Counted from the first letter of the stretch, positions 8,230 through 18,815 are shown. The stretch: DNA of 64,000 nt from Nitratireductor sp. (GCA_020637805.1 JACKJU010000003.1:247434-311433), one strand, 5' to 3'. The notes: generated by a model from the letters alone, not told the origin. A program made the numbers and translations.

Positions 8230-9648
8230 ATGTCCGAAGCCAAAACCTTGATGCTCTACAACACCCTCACGCGGCAGAAGGAAGCCTTCGAGCCGCTCGA
8301 TCACAATCGCGTGAGGATGTATGTCTGCGGTCCCACGGTCTACGATTTCGCACATATCGGCAATGCCAGGCCGGTTATCGTCTTCGACGTCCTGTTCCGC
8401 CTTCTGCGTCATCTCTATGGCGAGGACCATGTCAAATACGTGCGCAACATCACCGACGTGGACGACAAGATCAACGCTCGCGCGCTGCGTGATTTCGGCA
8501 GCGAGATCACTTCGGGCAGCCTTTCGCTCAACGATGCAATTCGCAAGGTGACGGAAAAAACGGCCAACCAGTTTCATGCCGACGTCGCCGCGCTGGGCTG
8601 CCTTGAACCGACGGTAGAACCGCGCGCCACCGAGCATATCGAAGGCATGATCAAGATGATCCAGTCGCTGATCGACAAGGATCACGCCTATATGAGTTCC
8701 GGTTCTGAAGGCCGCGAGATCCTGTTCGACGTGGCGTCCATGGAGCACTATGGCGAACTCTCGAAGCGCAAGCTGGAAGACCAGCAGGCGGGCGCGCGTA
8801 TCGACGTGAAGGACCACAAGCGCAATCCGGGCGACTTCGTTCTGTGGAAGGAATCGACCGTCGATCAGCCGGGCTGGGAGGGGACCTTCCTCATCGCTGG
8901 TGACCGCGTTCACATTCATGGTCGCCCCGGCTGGCACATCGAATGCTCGGTCATGAGCGCTGCCCATCTGGGCGAGACCTTCGACATTCATGGCGGCGGC
9001 CTGGACCTGATCTTTCCTCACCACGAAAACGAGATTGCCCAATCCTGCTGCGCCCATGGCACGGAACGGATGGCGCGCTACTGGATGCACAACGGCTTCG
9101 TGCAGGTGGAAGGGCGCAAGATGTCGAAGTCCGAGGGCAACTTCGTCACCATCCATGACCTGCTGCACACGGACAAATTCGGCGGCCGCAAATGGCCGGG
9201 CGAGGTACTTCGACTTGCGATGCTGATGACCCATTACCGCGAGCCGATAGACTTCTCCGTCAAGCGGCTGGAGGAAGCGGAAAGCATTCTCGCCAAATGG
9301 CGGCACTGTGAGCCGGAAGGAGGCGTGATTTCATCCGAGGTCCTTGGTGCTCTGGCAGATGACATGAACACGTCCAGTGCCATTCAGTTGCTCCACCGGA
9401 TGGACCGGAACTCCGACTTTGCCGCGACGGCTCAACTGATGGGGCTGCTTCCCCCAAAGGCCGAAATGGTGATGGACGAGGCGGAGGTTGTGCGCATTGT
9501 TGATCAGCGCCTTGCCTTCATTCGTGATAAGAATTGGGCAGAGGCCGACCGGATCCGTGATGAACTCCTTTCGCAGGGTATCCAGCTAAAGGATTCAAAA
9601 GACTCGGAATCCGGCGAGCGCATCACAACCTGGGAAGTGAAGCGATGA
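8230..9648 (+). CDS. cysS: Cysteinyl-tRNA synthetase
   Basis: 472 aa. Charges tRNA-Cys in the cytoplasm. The class I signatures are complete: HIGN at 42-45 after the zinc-ligand Cys33 (YVCGPTVYDFAHIGN), and KMSKS at 297-301. The central zinc-binding and catalytic part has GWHIECSVMS and GGGLDLIFPHHENEIAQS. I use the ATG at 8230; a longer frame from 8086 would run through the intergenic region. The stop overlaps the next small ORF in an ATGA junction, starting a chain of coupled genes. Confidence 0.97.
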   Translation: MSEAKTLMLYNTLTRQKEAFEPLDHNRVRMYVCGPTVYDFAHIGNARPVIVFDVLFRLLRHLYGEDHVKYVRNITDVDDKINARALRDFGSEITSGSLSLNDAIRKVTEKTANQFHADVAALGCLEPTVEPRATEHIEGMIKMIQSLIDKDHAYMSSGSEGREILFDVASMEHYGELSKRKLEDQQAGARIDVKDHKRNPGDFVLWKESTVDQPGWEGTFLIAGDRVHIHGRPGWHIECSVMSAAHLGETFDIHGGGLDLIFPHHENEIAQSCCAHGTERMARYWMHNGFVQVEGRKMSKSEGNFVTIHDLLHTDKFGGRKWPGEVLRLAMLMTHYREPIDFSVKRLEEAESILAKWRHCEPEGGVISSEVLGALADDMNTSSAIQLLHRMDRNSDFAATAQLMGLLPPKAEMVMDEAEVVRIVDQRLAFIRDKNWAEADRIRDELLSQGIQLKDSKDSESGERITTWEVKR

Positions 9649-9782
9649 ATGAAGAACCGCAGGACGACGACTGGGTAAACGACGTTCCGTTTGCAAAGCA
9701 TCGTCTCTACTACATGGCGTTGAAGCTGATACTCATCGCAGGTGCGGTCTTCCTCGCGCTGAAAGTCACAGGTGTGATGTGA
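9645..9782 (+). CDS. Small single-pass membrane protein, 45 aa
   Basis: The ATG at 9645 overlaps the cysS stop (ATGA). It has an acidic N-terminus (NEEPQDDDW), then a basic stretch (KHRLYYMALK) and one hydrophobic helix (LILIAGAVFLALKVTGV), so the N-terminus is probably cytoplasmic. Its own TGA overlaps the GTG of the following GFA gene. Function unknown. The double overlap argues that it is translated. Confidence 0.65.
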   Translation: MNEEPQDDDWVNDVPFAKHRLYYMALKLILIAGAVFLALKVTGVM

Positions 9783-10285
9783 GCCAGAACTACTTGGCCG
9801 GCGGCTGCCAGTGCGGCGCGGTGCGATACCGGATCGCGGGTAAGTTGACCATGCCGCACATCTGCCATTGCCGCATGTGCCAGAAGGCATCCGGCAACTA
9901 TTTCATGCCTCTCGCGAACGCCATGAAATCCGAGTTTGTGGTGACCAGGGGGAGCGTGGCATGGTTCCGGTCATCCGGCCCGGTGCGCCGGGGCTTCTGC
10001 GCCGGTTGCGGCACGCCGCTGATCTTCGACACCATCGGACTGGATCACCTGAACGTCACCCTGGGATCGCTCGACAAACCGGCTGATGTAGTCCCCGAAC
10101 TGCAATTCGGAATAGAGGCAAGGATGCCCTGGTTTGCCTCGCTTGATGGGCTTCCGGCATCAACGACCGAAGATGATCCCGATCCTGATGGCGTTGTAGT
10201 TGCCGAAGTCGCTGCCACCAACCACCAGCACCCCGATCATGAGACCGAGGTATGGCCGGTAGAAGAAATGGAGCCGGGCAAATGA
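9779..10285 (+). CDS. GFA-family (glutathione-dependent formaldehyde-activating enzyme-like) protein, copy 1
   Basis: 168 aa from a GTG that overlaps the previous stop. Zinc ligands of the GFA/Mss4-like fold are visible: C10 and C12 in GGCQCGAVRY, the cluster HICHCRMCQKA (C29, C31, C34), and FCAGCGTPL. The family is named for S-hydroxymethylglutathione synthase, but most members have no proven reaction, and no adhC/fghA genes are nearby. It is the first of two tandem paralogues; the next gene starts inside its stop codon. Confidence 0.85.
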   Translation: MSQNYLAGGCQCGAVRYRIAGKLTMPHICHCRMCQKASGNYFMPLANAMKSEFVVTRGSVAWFRSSGPVRRGFCAGCGTPLIFDTIGLDHLNVTLGSLDKPADVVPELQFGIEARMPWFASLDGLPASTTEDDPDPDGVVVAEVAATNHQHPDHETEVWPVEEMEPGK

Positions 10286-10755
10286 ACGCATCTCCCATCA
10301 CCGGAGGCTGCCAGTGTGGAGCTGTCCGCTACCGTTGTGACGACCTTGGCCGCGCCACGATCTGCCACTGCCGCATGTGCCAGAAGGCTTTTGGTTCCTT
10401 CTATGGACCGCTGGTTACGGCGAAGGGACTGGTCTGGACACGTGGCGCGCCGAAACACTTTGCCAGCTCCAACAAGGTGCAGCGCGGCTTCTGCGCCGAA
10501 TGCGGTACGCCGCTCACCTATGACTATGGCGGCGAACCCGAGATCGCCATCGGCACGCTGGACGACCCGGAATTGGCAGCGCCGGTGTTGCAGCTCAACC
10601 TGGCCGACAAGCTGTCCTTCGTCGATGGTCTGGGTGATCTGCCCGTTCGCGAGTGGGAACAGGATTCGCCGCAGGCAGTGTTCATGTCCGGCATCGTTTC
10701 GCATCAGCATCCCGATCATGACACAGATCAATGGCCTCCTGCGCCAAGCAGCTAG
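10282..10755 (+). CDS. GFA-family protein, copy 2
   Basis: 157 aa. Same zinc-ligand layout as the gene before it (GGCQCGAVRYR, TICHCRMCQKAFG, FCAECGTPL), clearly a tandem paralogue but well diverged. Both copies end in a similar tail with HQHPDHDT / HQHPDHET, possibly a second metal site. The ATG at 10282 overlaps the stop of copy 1 (ATGA). Having two coupled copies suggests they act as a pair or on related substrates; this is inference. Confidence 0.85.
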   Translation: MNASPITGGCQCGAVRYRCDDLGRATICHCRMCQKAFGSFYGPLVTAKGLVWTRGAPKHFASSNKVQRGFCAECGTPLTYDYGGEPEIAIGTLDDPELAAPVLQLNLADKLSFVDGLGDLPVREWEQDSPQAVFMSGIVSHQHPDHDTDQWPPAPSS

Positions 10756-10764
10756 GTTCGGATC

Positions 10765-10905
10765 ATGACCGTCAAACCTGAAAAACCCGCCCCGAAACCT
10801 GGCATGCAGATGCCCAAGTGGCTGCTCTACGGCCTCATCGCCAAGGGGGTCATTGTCGTGCTGATCGTCATTGCCGTCCTGTGGTATGCCGGGATACTGG
10901 GTTGA
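10765..10905 (+). CDS. Small single-pass membrane protein, 46 aa
   Basis: ATG at 10765, nine bases after the stop of GFA copy 2; stop at 10903-10905. It has a Lys/Pro-rich N-terminus (KPEKPAPKPG), then one hydrophobic helix (GVIVVLIVIAVLWYAGIL). The ribosome site is weak. With the 45-aa protein it brackets the two GFA genes, so the operon holds two tiny membrane proteins of similar plan. Function unknown. Confidence 0.55.
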   Translation: MTVKPEKPAPKPGMQMPKWLLYGLIAKGVIVVLIVIAVLWYAGILG

Positions 10906-11072
10906 GGCCCCCCCGGCTTCGGCAGGCCGGGCAGGTTCCCGATTTGCACGGCGCAAGGAAACGGTCTAAAGCCACCTCACTCGATTGAAATCGCGCCGCT
11001 TTGCGGCCAAATGCGTTAAGCAATTCGTGGCATTCTTAGTCGCCGCGAACACTGCGCATTCGGAAGACTGAC

Positions 11073-11207
11073 ATGACCAAGGAACGCCTCTACCTGTTCG
11101 ACACCACGCTCCGCAATGGGCAGCAGACGCCCTGCCTTGCCCGCAGGCGCGTCAGCGCCGAGGACAGGCAAGGAGCACAAAAATGCCGGGCGCATTCGGA
11201 AGACTGA
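11073..11207 (+). pseudogene. Truncated duplicate of the cimA start (44-codon remnant)
   Basis: The upstream repeat copy starts like cimA (MTKERLYLFDTTLR) for 20 codons, then runs out of homology into the palindromic spacer and stops at TGA 11205-11207, one base before the true cimA ATG at 11209. The catalytic/metal Asp of the LRDG motif is changed to Asn (LRNG), consistent with loss of constraint. If translated, it could act as a short upstream ORF controlling cimA; otherwise it is a scar of a partial duplication. Confidence 0.75.
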
Positions 11208-11208
11208 C

Positions 11209-12800
<1,592 letters not shown>

Positions 12801-12804
<4 letters not shown>

Positions 12805-13754
12805 ACAATCCCCGCAGCCTGCCGAGGGGCGATGGTGCAGGCGACAGCCGCGCCGGCTTCTTCTGCGCATTGGCAGCCTACGGCCTGTGGGGCTTTCTGC
12901 CGCTGTACATGAAGCTCGTCGATCACATTGATCCGGTCGAGGTGGTGGCAAACCGGGCATTCTGGTCGCTGCCCGTGGCAGGCGTCATTCTCTTCTGGCT
13001 GGGCAGGACGTCCGACATCCTGCCGACCCTGAAGAGCCCGAAGAGGCTGGGAGTGCTGGCGGTCACGGCTGGCATCATCTCGGTCAACTGGGGCATCTAC
13101 GTATGGGCGATAGCAGTTGGCCGCACGGTGGAGGCCGCGCTCGGCTACTACATCAATCCGCTGATTTCCGTGCTCATGGGCGCGGTATTCCTGGGTGAGC
13201 GCTTCACCCGGCTGCAGATTGTGGCCATCGGCCTTGCCACGCTGGCTGTCGCCATTCTGACGGTCGGGCAGGGTGCGCTGCCCTGGGTCAGCCTCGTCCT
13301 GGCATTCTCGTTCGCTCTCTACGGATATCTCAGAAAGACGGTGGATGTCGGACCGACACAGGGCTTCCTCGTGGAAGTCCTTTTGCTGTCGGTGATTGCG
13401 CTGCCCTATCTTGGCTGGATCACGGCAAGCGGCGCGAGTGTCTTTTTCGACAGTGCGTCCAACATGGCGCTCCTGATTGGCTGCGGGCCGGTGACGGCAA
13501 TCCCGCTTATCCTCTATGCGTTCGGGGCGAAGAAGCTACGCCTGTCGACTATTGGCCTGATGCAATACATCGCGCCGACATTGATCTTCCTGATCGGCGT
13601 GTTCGTCTTCAAGGAGCCGTTCGGTCTGGTCAGGCTGTTTGCATTCACCCTGATCTGGCTGGCACTCGTGCTCTACACGTGGTCCATGCTCAGGCAGCGC
13701 GGCGTGGCCCAGGAAAAGAACCGGCAAATTCCTGCCGAATCAGCCCAGCAGTAG
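12801..13754 (+). CDS. rarD: RarD, EamA-family permease
   Basis: 317 aa, about ten membrane segments in two EamA halves. The RarD hallmark GFFCALAAYGLWGFLPLYMKL lies at the N-terminus and FLIGVFVFKEPF near the end. Originally described as a chloramphenicol-sensitivity protein; probably an amino-acid or metabolite exporter. GTG start overlaps the cimA stop, so translation is coupled. The 3' end overlaps the convergent LOG gene by 15 bases. Confidence 0.88.
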
Positions 13755-14294
13755 CGGGACAATTTCCGCGGGATCATCGACGACGATCGGGGCTACCCTC
13801 GGTTTGGTGTGGATGAAACCGCTATCATCCATGTGGTTGATGAGCTCCAGCAGCGGGTTCCAGAACCCGTCCACATTGGCGAGTACGATCGGCTTGTCGT
13901 GACGGCCAAGCTGCGCCCAGGTCATCATCTCGATCAGTTCCTCGAGTGTGCCGATGCCGCCGGGCAGGGTCACGAATGCGTCTGCGCGTTCGAACATGGT
14001 GTGCTTGCGCGTATGCATGTCCTGCGTGATGATCGTTTCGCTCAGCTTTTCCAGGTCGGACTGGCTGCTTTCCTTGTCTACAAGGAAGTCCGGGATGATT
14101 CCGGTCACCGCGCCGCCGTGCCTTAGCACCGAATCGGCAACCGCGCCCATGATGCCGCGCGTGCCGCCGCCATAGATGAGGCGGATGCCGTTATTCGCCA
14201 TGGATTCGCCGAGTGTGCGCGCTGCCTCGATGAACCGCGAATTGGTTCCGGGCTGCGAGCCGCAATACACACAGATCGAACGGATTTGAGACAT
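13740..14294 (-). CDS. LOG-family protein (cytokinin riboside 5'-monophosphate phosphoribohydrolase-like)
   Basis: 184 aa. Signature PGGIGTLEE (111-119) with DMHTRKHTMF and YGGGTRGIMGAVAD, diagnostic for LOG/TIGR00730 proteins, which cleave ribose 5-phosphate from nucleotides such as cytokinin ribotides or AMP. I choose the ATG at 14294 (AGGTGG five bases upstream) over a GTG at 14303. Convergent with and slightly overlapping rarD. Confidence 0.9.
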   Translation of the reverse strand: MSQIRSICVYCGSQPGTNSRFIEAARTLGESMANNGIRLIYGGGTRGIMGAVADSVLRHGGAVTGIIPDFLVDKESSQSDLEKLSETIITQDMHTRKHTMFERADAFVTLPGGIGTLEELIEMMTWAQLGRHDKPIVLANVDGFWNPLLELINHMDDSGFIHTKPRVAPIVVDDPAEIVPLLLG

Positions 14295-14449
14295 GCAGGC
14301 CACCTTTCCTTTGCATTGCGTATCCCAGATTCGCGATCCGTGCGCGAGAGGCTGTGACAGCTTGACGTTACGCGAATGATGACGATTGCGAGAATATGTA
14401 CTAATTAGGCGTCAGATGCCGGAAATCAGGCGGGGTGGGCGGAGAAGAA

Positions 14450-16363
14450 ATGAGCTCGAACAAGCAAGCAACCAGTATCGCAACCCGGACCAAGGCTGCT
14501 CTCGCAGTCGTCTTCGGTCTGGTAGTGGCGGGAGTAGCCGGCTTCGGCCTGAAAGACGGGGACGGACGCTCGCTGATCGAACGGTTGACGATGACTGCCA
14601 GCACACCTGGCGGCAGCGGTACGGCATCCAACCCGACGCCTCTTATGTCCGAGCAGGGTACCTCCGAAAGTTCCGGTCAGCAGGAAACGGAAAAGGCCGG
14701 AAACGAAACCGCCGGCAGCGATACCGGGGAGGAAGCAGCCAAGCCGGATGAAGCGGCAGCGCCGGAGACGTCTACTGCGGAAAACGCAGAGCAACAGGCA
14801 GGTAGCGGAGAAACGCAGAAAACCGGCGAGACACCCGCCCAGGCCGGAAGCGATCAGACCGGAAGCGATCAGGCAGGTAGCGATCAGGCAGCAAGCGGTC
14901 CTGCAGGTAGCGAGCAGGCAGGGAATGCACCTGCTGCCGGCGAACAGAACGAAGTCGCTTCCCTCGAACCTGCCAAGAGCCCTGATGACAGCGGCTCCGC
15001 CGCGTCCGGCGGGAACACGCAACCAGCCGTGACCCCCGTTCCCTCGGATTCCGGCACTGCCGCACAGGAACAGGTCGCCGTTGACCCTGATGCGCCGACC
15101 TTCGACGTGATGCGGGTCGAGCGGGACGGATCGCTTGTCGTGGCGGGAAAGGCCATGCCCGGCAGCAAGGTTGAAATCCTGCAGAACGGCGAGGCAATTC
15201 TGAGCGAGATGGCCGGACCTTCCGGTGACTGGGTGGCCGTCCTCGACAAGCCTCTGGAGCCCGGCGACCACGAGCTTTCAATCAAGACAACCACGCCGGA
15301 GGGCACCGTCAAACTGTCCCAGGAAACGGGCATCGCCCGTATACCTGATAGCATGGACGGGGAGGTCATGGCGCTTGTAACCAAGCCTGGAGAGGCAACC
15401 CGCGTCCTGCAGATGGAAACGCCGGGCCAAGCAGCACCGGAGGCAGGTTCCATGGATGCGTCTTCTGCGCCTGAAGGTGGAAACGCGGCTGAAGCAGAAA
15501 AGCCGGTCCGCCAGCTTGCGCTGGTCCAGGCAGTCGATGTCGAGCCGGGAAAGATCATCGTTGCGGGCAAGGGTGAACCTGGCCGCCGCGTCGGTGTCTA
15601 CCTCGACAACGAATACAAGGGAACAGCCGAAATCGGGGGTGAGGGCGGTTTCATTCTGTCCATTCCCGGTGAGCTTTCGGCTGGCGAACACAAGGTCCGT
15701 ATCGATGTTCTCGAAGGTTCTACATCCGAGGTTGCATCGCGTTCGGAAGTGACGGTTCTGCATGAGCCTGCGCAGAAGGCTGCGGATGAAACGCAAATGG
15801 CAGCTGCCGAAGCCGCGGATGCCACAAAGCAGGCATCCCCCGCCACTTCTGCGGAGAACAACGGCAATTCGGTCACTGCCACTGATGCGCCTCCCGAGGC
15901 CCCGGCCCCTGAATCGACCGGAGTGGCGAACGGCGCTTCCGGCACGGCTCCGGTAGCGGAAGGTGGAGATGCAGCCAGTGCCGATGGTACGCCAATGACG
16001 GCGGGCAACACTGCTCCCGCTGGTGCCGCATCTGCAGATGGCTCAACTGTGCCTTCGGATCAGCAGCAGGAGGTATCGTCGCCTTCAACTGGCGCCTCCA
16101 CTCGGGTCGCCCAAACACCGGCCACTGGGGACAGTTCGCCGGTCATCAGGACCGGTCAGTCCCTGATCATTCGCAAGGGCGACAATCTCTGGCGGGTGTC
16201 ACGCCGCTTTTACGGCGCGGGCCGCAGCTACACGCTGATCTATTCGGCCAACCGCGACCAGATCCGCGATCCCGACCTGATCTATCCGGGACAGGTACTC
16301 AGCATTCCTTCCAGGGAGGAAGAGGCCCCAACTCCAGGTACAGGCGGCGCATCCGCCAATTGA
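14450..16363 (+). CDS. Large LysM-domain envelope protein with Ig-like repeats
   Basis: 637 aa; GGAG lies five bases before the ATG. It has a hydrophobic anchor or signal near residues 16-38 (AALAVVFGLVVAGVAGF), then a long Ala/Gly/Ser/Glu/Gln-rich low-complexity region with short GSDQAGSDQ-type repeats (about 60-200). Two related beta domains follow (PTFDVMRVERDGSLVVAGKA and VQAVDVEPGKIIVAGKGEPG) and resemble Ig-like modules. A second disordered stretch precedes a C-terminal LysM (SLIIRKGDNLWRVSRRFYG ... IYPGQVLSIP). It probably binds peptidoglycan in the periplasm. No partner gene is evident. Confidence 0.85.
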   Translation: MSSNKQATSIATRTKAALAVVFGLVVAGVAGFGLKDGDGRSLIERLTMTASTPGGSGTASNPTPLMSEQGTSESSGQQETEKAGNETAGSDTGEEAAKPDEAAAPETSTAENAEQQAGSGETQKTGETPAQAGSDQTGSDQAGSDQAASGPAGSEQAGNAPAAGEQNEVASLEPAKSPDDSGSAASGGNTQPAVTPVPSDSGTAAQEQVAVDPDAPTFDVMRVERDGSLVVAGKAMPGSKVEILQNGEAILSEMAGPSGDWVAVLDKPLEPGDHELSIKTTTPEGTVKLSQETGIARIPDSMDGEVMALVTKPGEATRVLQMETPGQAAPEAGSMDASSAPEGGNAAEAEKPVRQLALVQAVDVEPGKIIVAGKGEPGRRVGVYLDNEYKGTAEIGGEGGFILSIPGELSAGEHKVRIDVLEGSTSEVASRSEVTVLHEPAQKAADETQMAAAEAADATKQASPATSAENNGNSVTATDAPPEAPAPESTGVANGASGTAPVAEGGDAASADGTPMTAGNTAPAGAASADGSTVPSDQQQEVSSPSTGASTRVAQTPATGDSSPVIRTGQSLIIRKGDNLWRVSRRFYGAGRSYTLIYSANRDQIRDPDLIYPGQVLSIPSREEEAPTPGTGGASAN

Positions 16364-16367
16364 CTTG

Positions 16368-16413
16368 ATCGGTAGATACCGATATATGGTTCATCGGCAA
16401 ATGCCGATGAACC
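16368..16413 (+). promoter_or_regulatory. Two tandem palindromes ATCGG-N6-CCGAT, probable ArsR-regulator operator
   Basis: 16368-16383 and 16393-16408 share the same 16-bp architecture, ATCGG, six bases, CCGAT, with centres 25 bp apart. The second is extended to an 11-bp inverted repeat (16388-16398 with 16403-16413, loop AAAT). They lie directly after the LysM gene stop and 46-91 bases before the arsR ATG. The longer hairpin is followed by ATTTTCT and could also weakly end the LysM transcript. Repetition of one palindrome is typical of operator pairs. Confidence 0.55.
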
Positions 16414-16458
16414 ATTTTCTGCGCCCTGGACGCCCCTCCGATTTCCACCGAACACAGC

Positions 16459-16806
16459 ATGAAGCGTCGAGCTGCAACTGCCTGCAGCAAGGATTCCGCC
16501 AACCAGCCGCCGGACACGTTCAGCGAAGGGCTGAAGGCGCTGGGTCATCCTGTGCGTCTCGAAATAGTGCGCCAACTGGCGGCCCGTGACCGCTGCTGCG
16601 CGGGAGATTTCTGCTCCTGCCTGCCATTGGCGCAATCCACAATATCGCAACATCTCGAAATGCTGCTTGCAGCCGGCATCGTCAATCGCAGGCCCGAGGG
16701 AACGAAGTCGATCTTCACCCTGAACGCGGGTCGTATTGCGGCGCTTGCAGACGAGCTTTCCCGGCTTTCGGCCTGTTGCCCGAACCCCAGGAAAGACACT
16801 GCATGA
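16459..16806 (+). CDS. ArsR/SmtB-family metal(loid)-responsive repressor
   Basis: 115 aa. Winged-helix core FSEGLKALGHPVRLEIVRQL ... AQSTISQHLEMLLAAGIV. Cysteines sit where ArsR sensors bind metal: C46-C47 and C52-x-C54 just before the recognition helix, plus a C106-C107 pair near the end. This supports sensing of a thiophilic metal or metalloid. It is coupled to an Atm1-type exporter by an ATGA overlap and preceded by the twin palindromes, so it probably represses its own operon. No clear ribosome site precedes the ATG. Confidence 0.85.
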   Translation: MKRRAATACSKDSANQPPDTFSEGLKALGHPVRLEIVRQLAARDRCCAGDFCSCLPLAQSTISQHLEMLLAAGIVNRRPEGTKSIFTLNAGRIAALADELSRLSACCPNPRKDTA

Positions 16807-18683
16807 TACGTAAACTTCCACCCTCATCCAGCACCGTGGATGCAGACGAAGGCCGCCTGGCCGATACCATCCGCAATCTCTGGCCCTACATGTGGCCGTC
16901 GGACCGCCCCGATCTGAAGTGGCGGGTGGTCTGGGCGTTCATCGTGCTCATCGTTGCCAAGGTGGTAACGGTGCTTGTGCCCTATTTCTACAAGTGGGCG
17001 ACCGATGCACTGACTGGCGACAACACAGCACCCGGCTGGATGCCTGCGCTCCTCGTCGTACCAGTGATGCTGGTTCTGGCATACAATGTGGGCCGCGTGA
17101 TGATGGTTGGCCTCAACAACCTGCGCGACGCCGCCTTTGCCAGCGTTGGCCAGCACGCGGTCAGGAAACTGTCTTCCATCGTGTTCCGGCACATGCATTC
17201 GCTCAGCCTGCGCTACCACCTGCAGCGCCGCACCGGCGGACTTTCACGCGTGATCGAGCGCGGCACCAAGGGCATCGAGGCGATTGTCCGCTTCACGATA
17301 CTCAACGGCGGCCCCACGATCATCGAGTTTGCTTTCATGGCAGCGGTCATCTGGTACCAGTTCGGCTTCGTCTATGTCGCCATCATCGCCGTGATGGTCT
17401 GGGCCTATGTCTGGTTCTCGGTCAAGGCTTCCAACTGGCGCATCGGTATTCGCCGCGACATGAACACCAACGACACCGAGGCCAATTCCAAGGCGGTGGA
17501 CAGCCTTCTCAACTTCGAGACGGTCAAGTATTTCGGAAACGAGGACATGGAAGCCGAGCGCTTCGACCAATCCATGGCGCGATATGAGCAGGCGGCCACG
17601 AAGGTCTGGACCTCGCTGGCCTGGCTGAACTTCGGTCAGGCGGTAATCCTTGGCATCGGAATGGGTGCCTGCATGTGGCTTTCCGCCAAGGCTGTTGCCG
17701 CAGGTACGCAAACGATCGGCGATTTCGTGCTGATCAATGCACTGCTGCTGCAGCTTGCCATACCGCTCAACTTCATCGGCTTCATCTATCGCGAAATCCG
17801 CCAGGGTCTGACCGATCTGGAATCCATGTTCAGCCTGCTGGACGAGGAGCCGGAAATCAGCGACAGGCCGGACGCGCGGGACCTTGATGTAACCGATGGC
17901 TCGATCCGTTTCGATGATGTCGATTTCCACTACGATCCCGACCGCCACATTCTCAAGGGTGTCAGCTTCGAGATTCCGGCAGGCAAGACGGTGGCGATCG
18001 TCGGGCCTTCGGGTGCGGGCAAGTCGACGATTTCGCGATTGCTCTACCGTTTCTACGACGTCACCGGCGGTGCGATCCTGATCGACGGCCAGGACGTCCG
18101 CGACGTGACCCAAAAGTCGCTGCGCTCTGCCATCGGCATGGTTCCCCAGGACACGGTGCTGTTCAATGACACGATCGCCTACAACATTCGCTACGGCCGT
18201 CCTGATGCAACCGAGGAAGAGGTAATCCGGGCTGCCGAAATGGCGCAGATCGGGGATTTCATCCGTGGTCTGCCGGAAGGCTTCAACACTCAGGTAGGAG
18301 AGCGTGGCCTAAAACTGTCCGGAGGCGAAAAGCAGCGCGTGGCCATCGCTCGCACGCTGCTCAAGGCTCCACCGATTCTGGTGCTGGACGAGGCCACCTC
18401 TGCCCTCGACACCCATACCGAGCAGGAAATCCAGTCGGCACTCGACGTGGTGTCGAAGAACCGCACCACGCTGGTGATCGCCCACAGGCTGTCCACGGTG
18501 GTCAATGCGGACGAGATCATCGTGTTGAAGGCAGGCAAGATCGCCGAGCGCGGAACCCACGAAGCACTGATCGGCAGCAAGGGTCTTTATGCCGAGATGT
18601 GGGACAAGCAGCGCCAGGCCACCGAAGCGGAGGAGCGGTTGCGCAAGGCCCGCGAACAGGCCGTGGAGTTTGGTGTCAACTAA
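16803..18683 (+). CDS. Atm1-type ABC exporter (ABCB7/HMT1 family)
   Basis: 626 aa, a half-transporter with six membrane helices fused to an ATPase. Atm1-like features: N-terminal TIRNLWPYMWPSDRPDLKWRV and NFIGFIYREIRQGLTDLESMF. ATPase motifs: Walker A GPSGAGKST (401-409), signature LSGGEKQRVAIART (about 505), Walker B ILVLDEATSALD, and H-loop AHRLST. Bacterial Atm1 proteins export glutathione conjugates and give heavy-metal tolerance, a role that fits the coupled ArsR regulator. I start at 16803 (ATGA overlap with arsR). Confidence 0.92.
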   Translation: MIRKLPPSSSTVDADEGRLADTIRNLWPYMWPSDRPDLKWRVVWAFIVLIVAKVVTVLVPYFYKWATDALTGDNTAPGWMPALLVVPVMLVLAYNVGRVMMVGLNNLRDAAFASVGQHAVRKLSSIVFRHMHSLSLRYHLQRRTGGLSRVIERGTKGIEAIVRFTILNGGPTIIEFAFMAAVIWYQFGFVYVAIIAVMVWAYVWFSVKASNWRIGIRRDMNTNDTEANSKAVDSLLNFETVKYFGNEDMEAERFDQSMARYEQAATKVWTSLAWLNFGQAVILGIGMGACMWLSAKAVAAGTQTIGDFVLINALLLQLAIPLNFIGFIYREIRQGLTDLESMFSLLDEEPEISDRPDARDLDVTDGSIRFDDVDFHYDPDRHILKGVSFEIPAGKTVAIVGPSGAGKSTISRLLYRFYDVTGGAILIDGQDVRDVTQKSLRSAIGMVPQDTVLFNDTIAYNIRYGRPDATEEEVIRAAEMAQIGDFIRGLPEGFNTQVGERGLKLSGGEKQRVAIARTLLKAPPILVLDEATSALDTHTEQEIQSALDVVSKNRTTLVIAHRLSTVVNADEIIVLKAGKIAERGTHEALIGSKGLYAEMWDKQRQATEAEERLRKAREQAVEFGVN

Positions 18684-18815
18684 GCCAAGACCCTCGTTGT
18701 TGTGTGGAAGTTGAAACACCTGCAGGAACCTGGCTCTACGCACCTGGCCAACAACAAGTGAAAGTGACCGGAGCCTGAGGGTTTCCCCTCTAAACATGTC
18801 TAGGCCTGAAACAGG

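Noticed and set aside
7732..9306. 524-codon minus-strand ORF
   Set aside because: Antisense of cysS for most of its length; also crosses the sRNA terminator.
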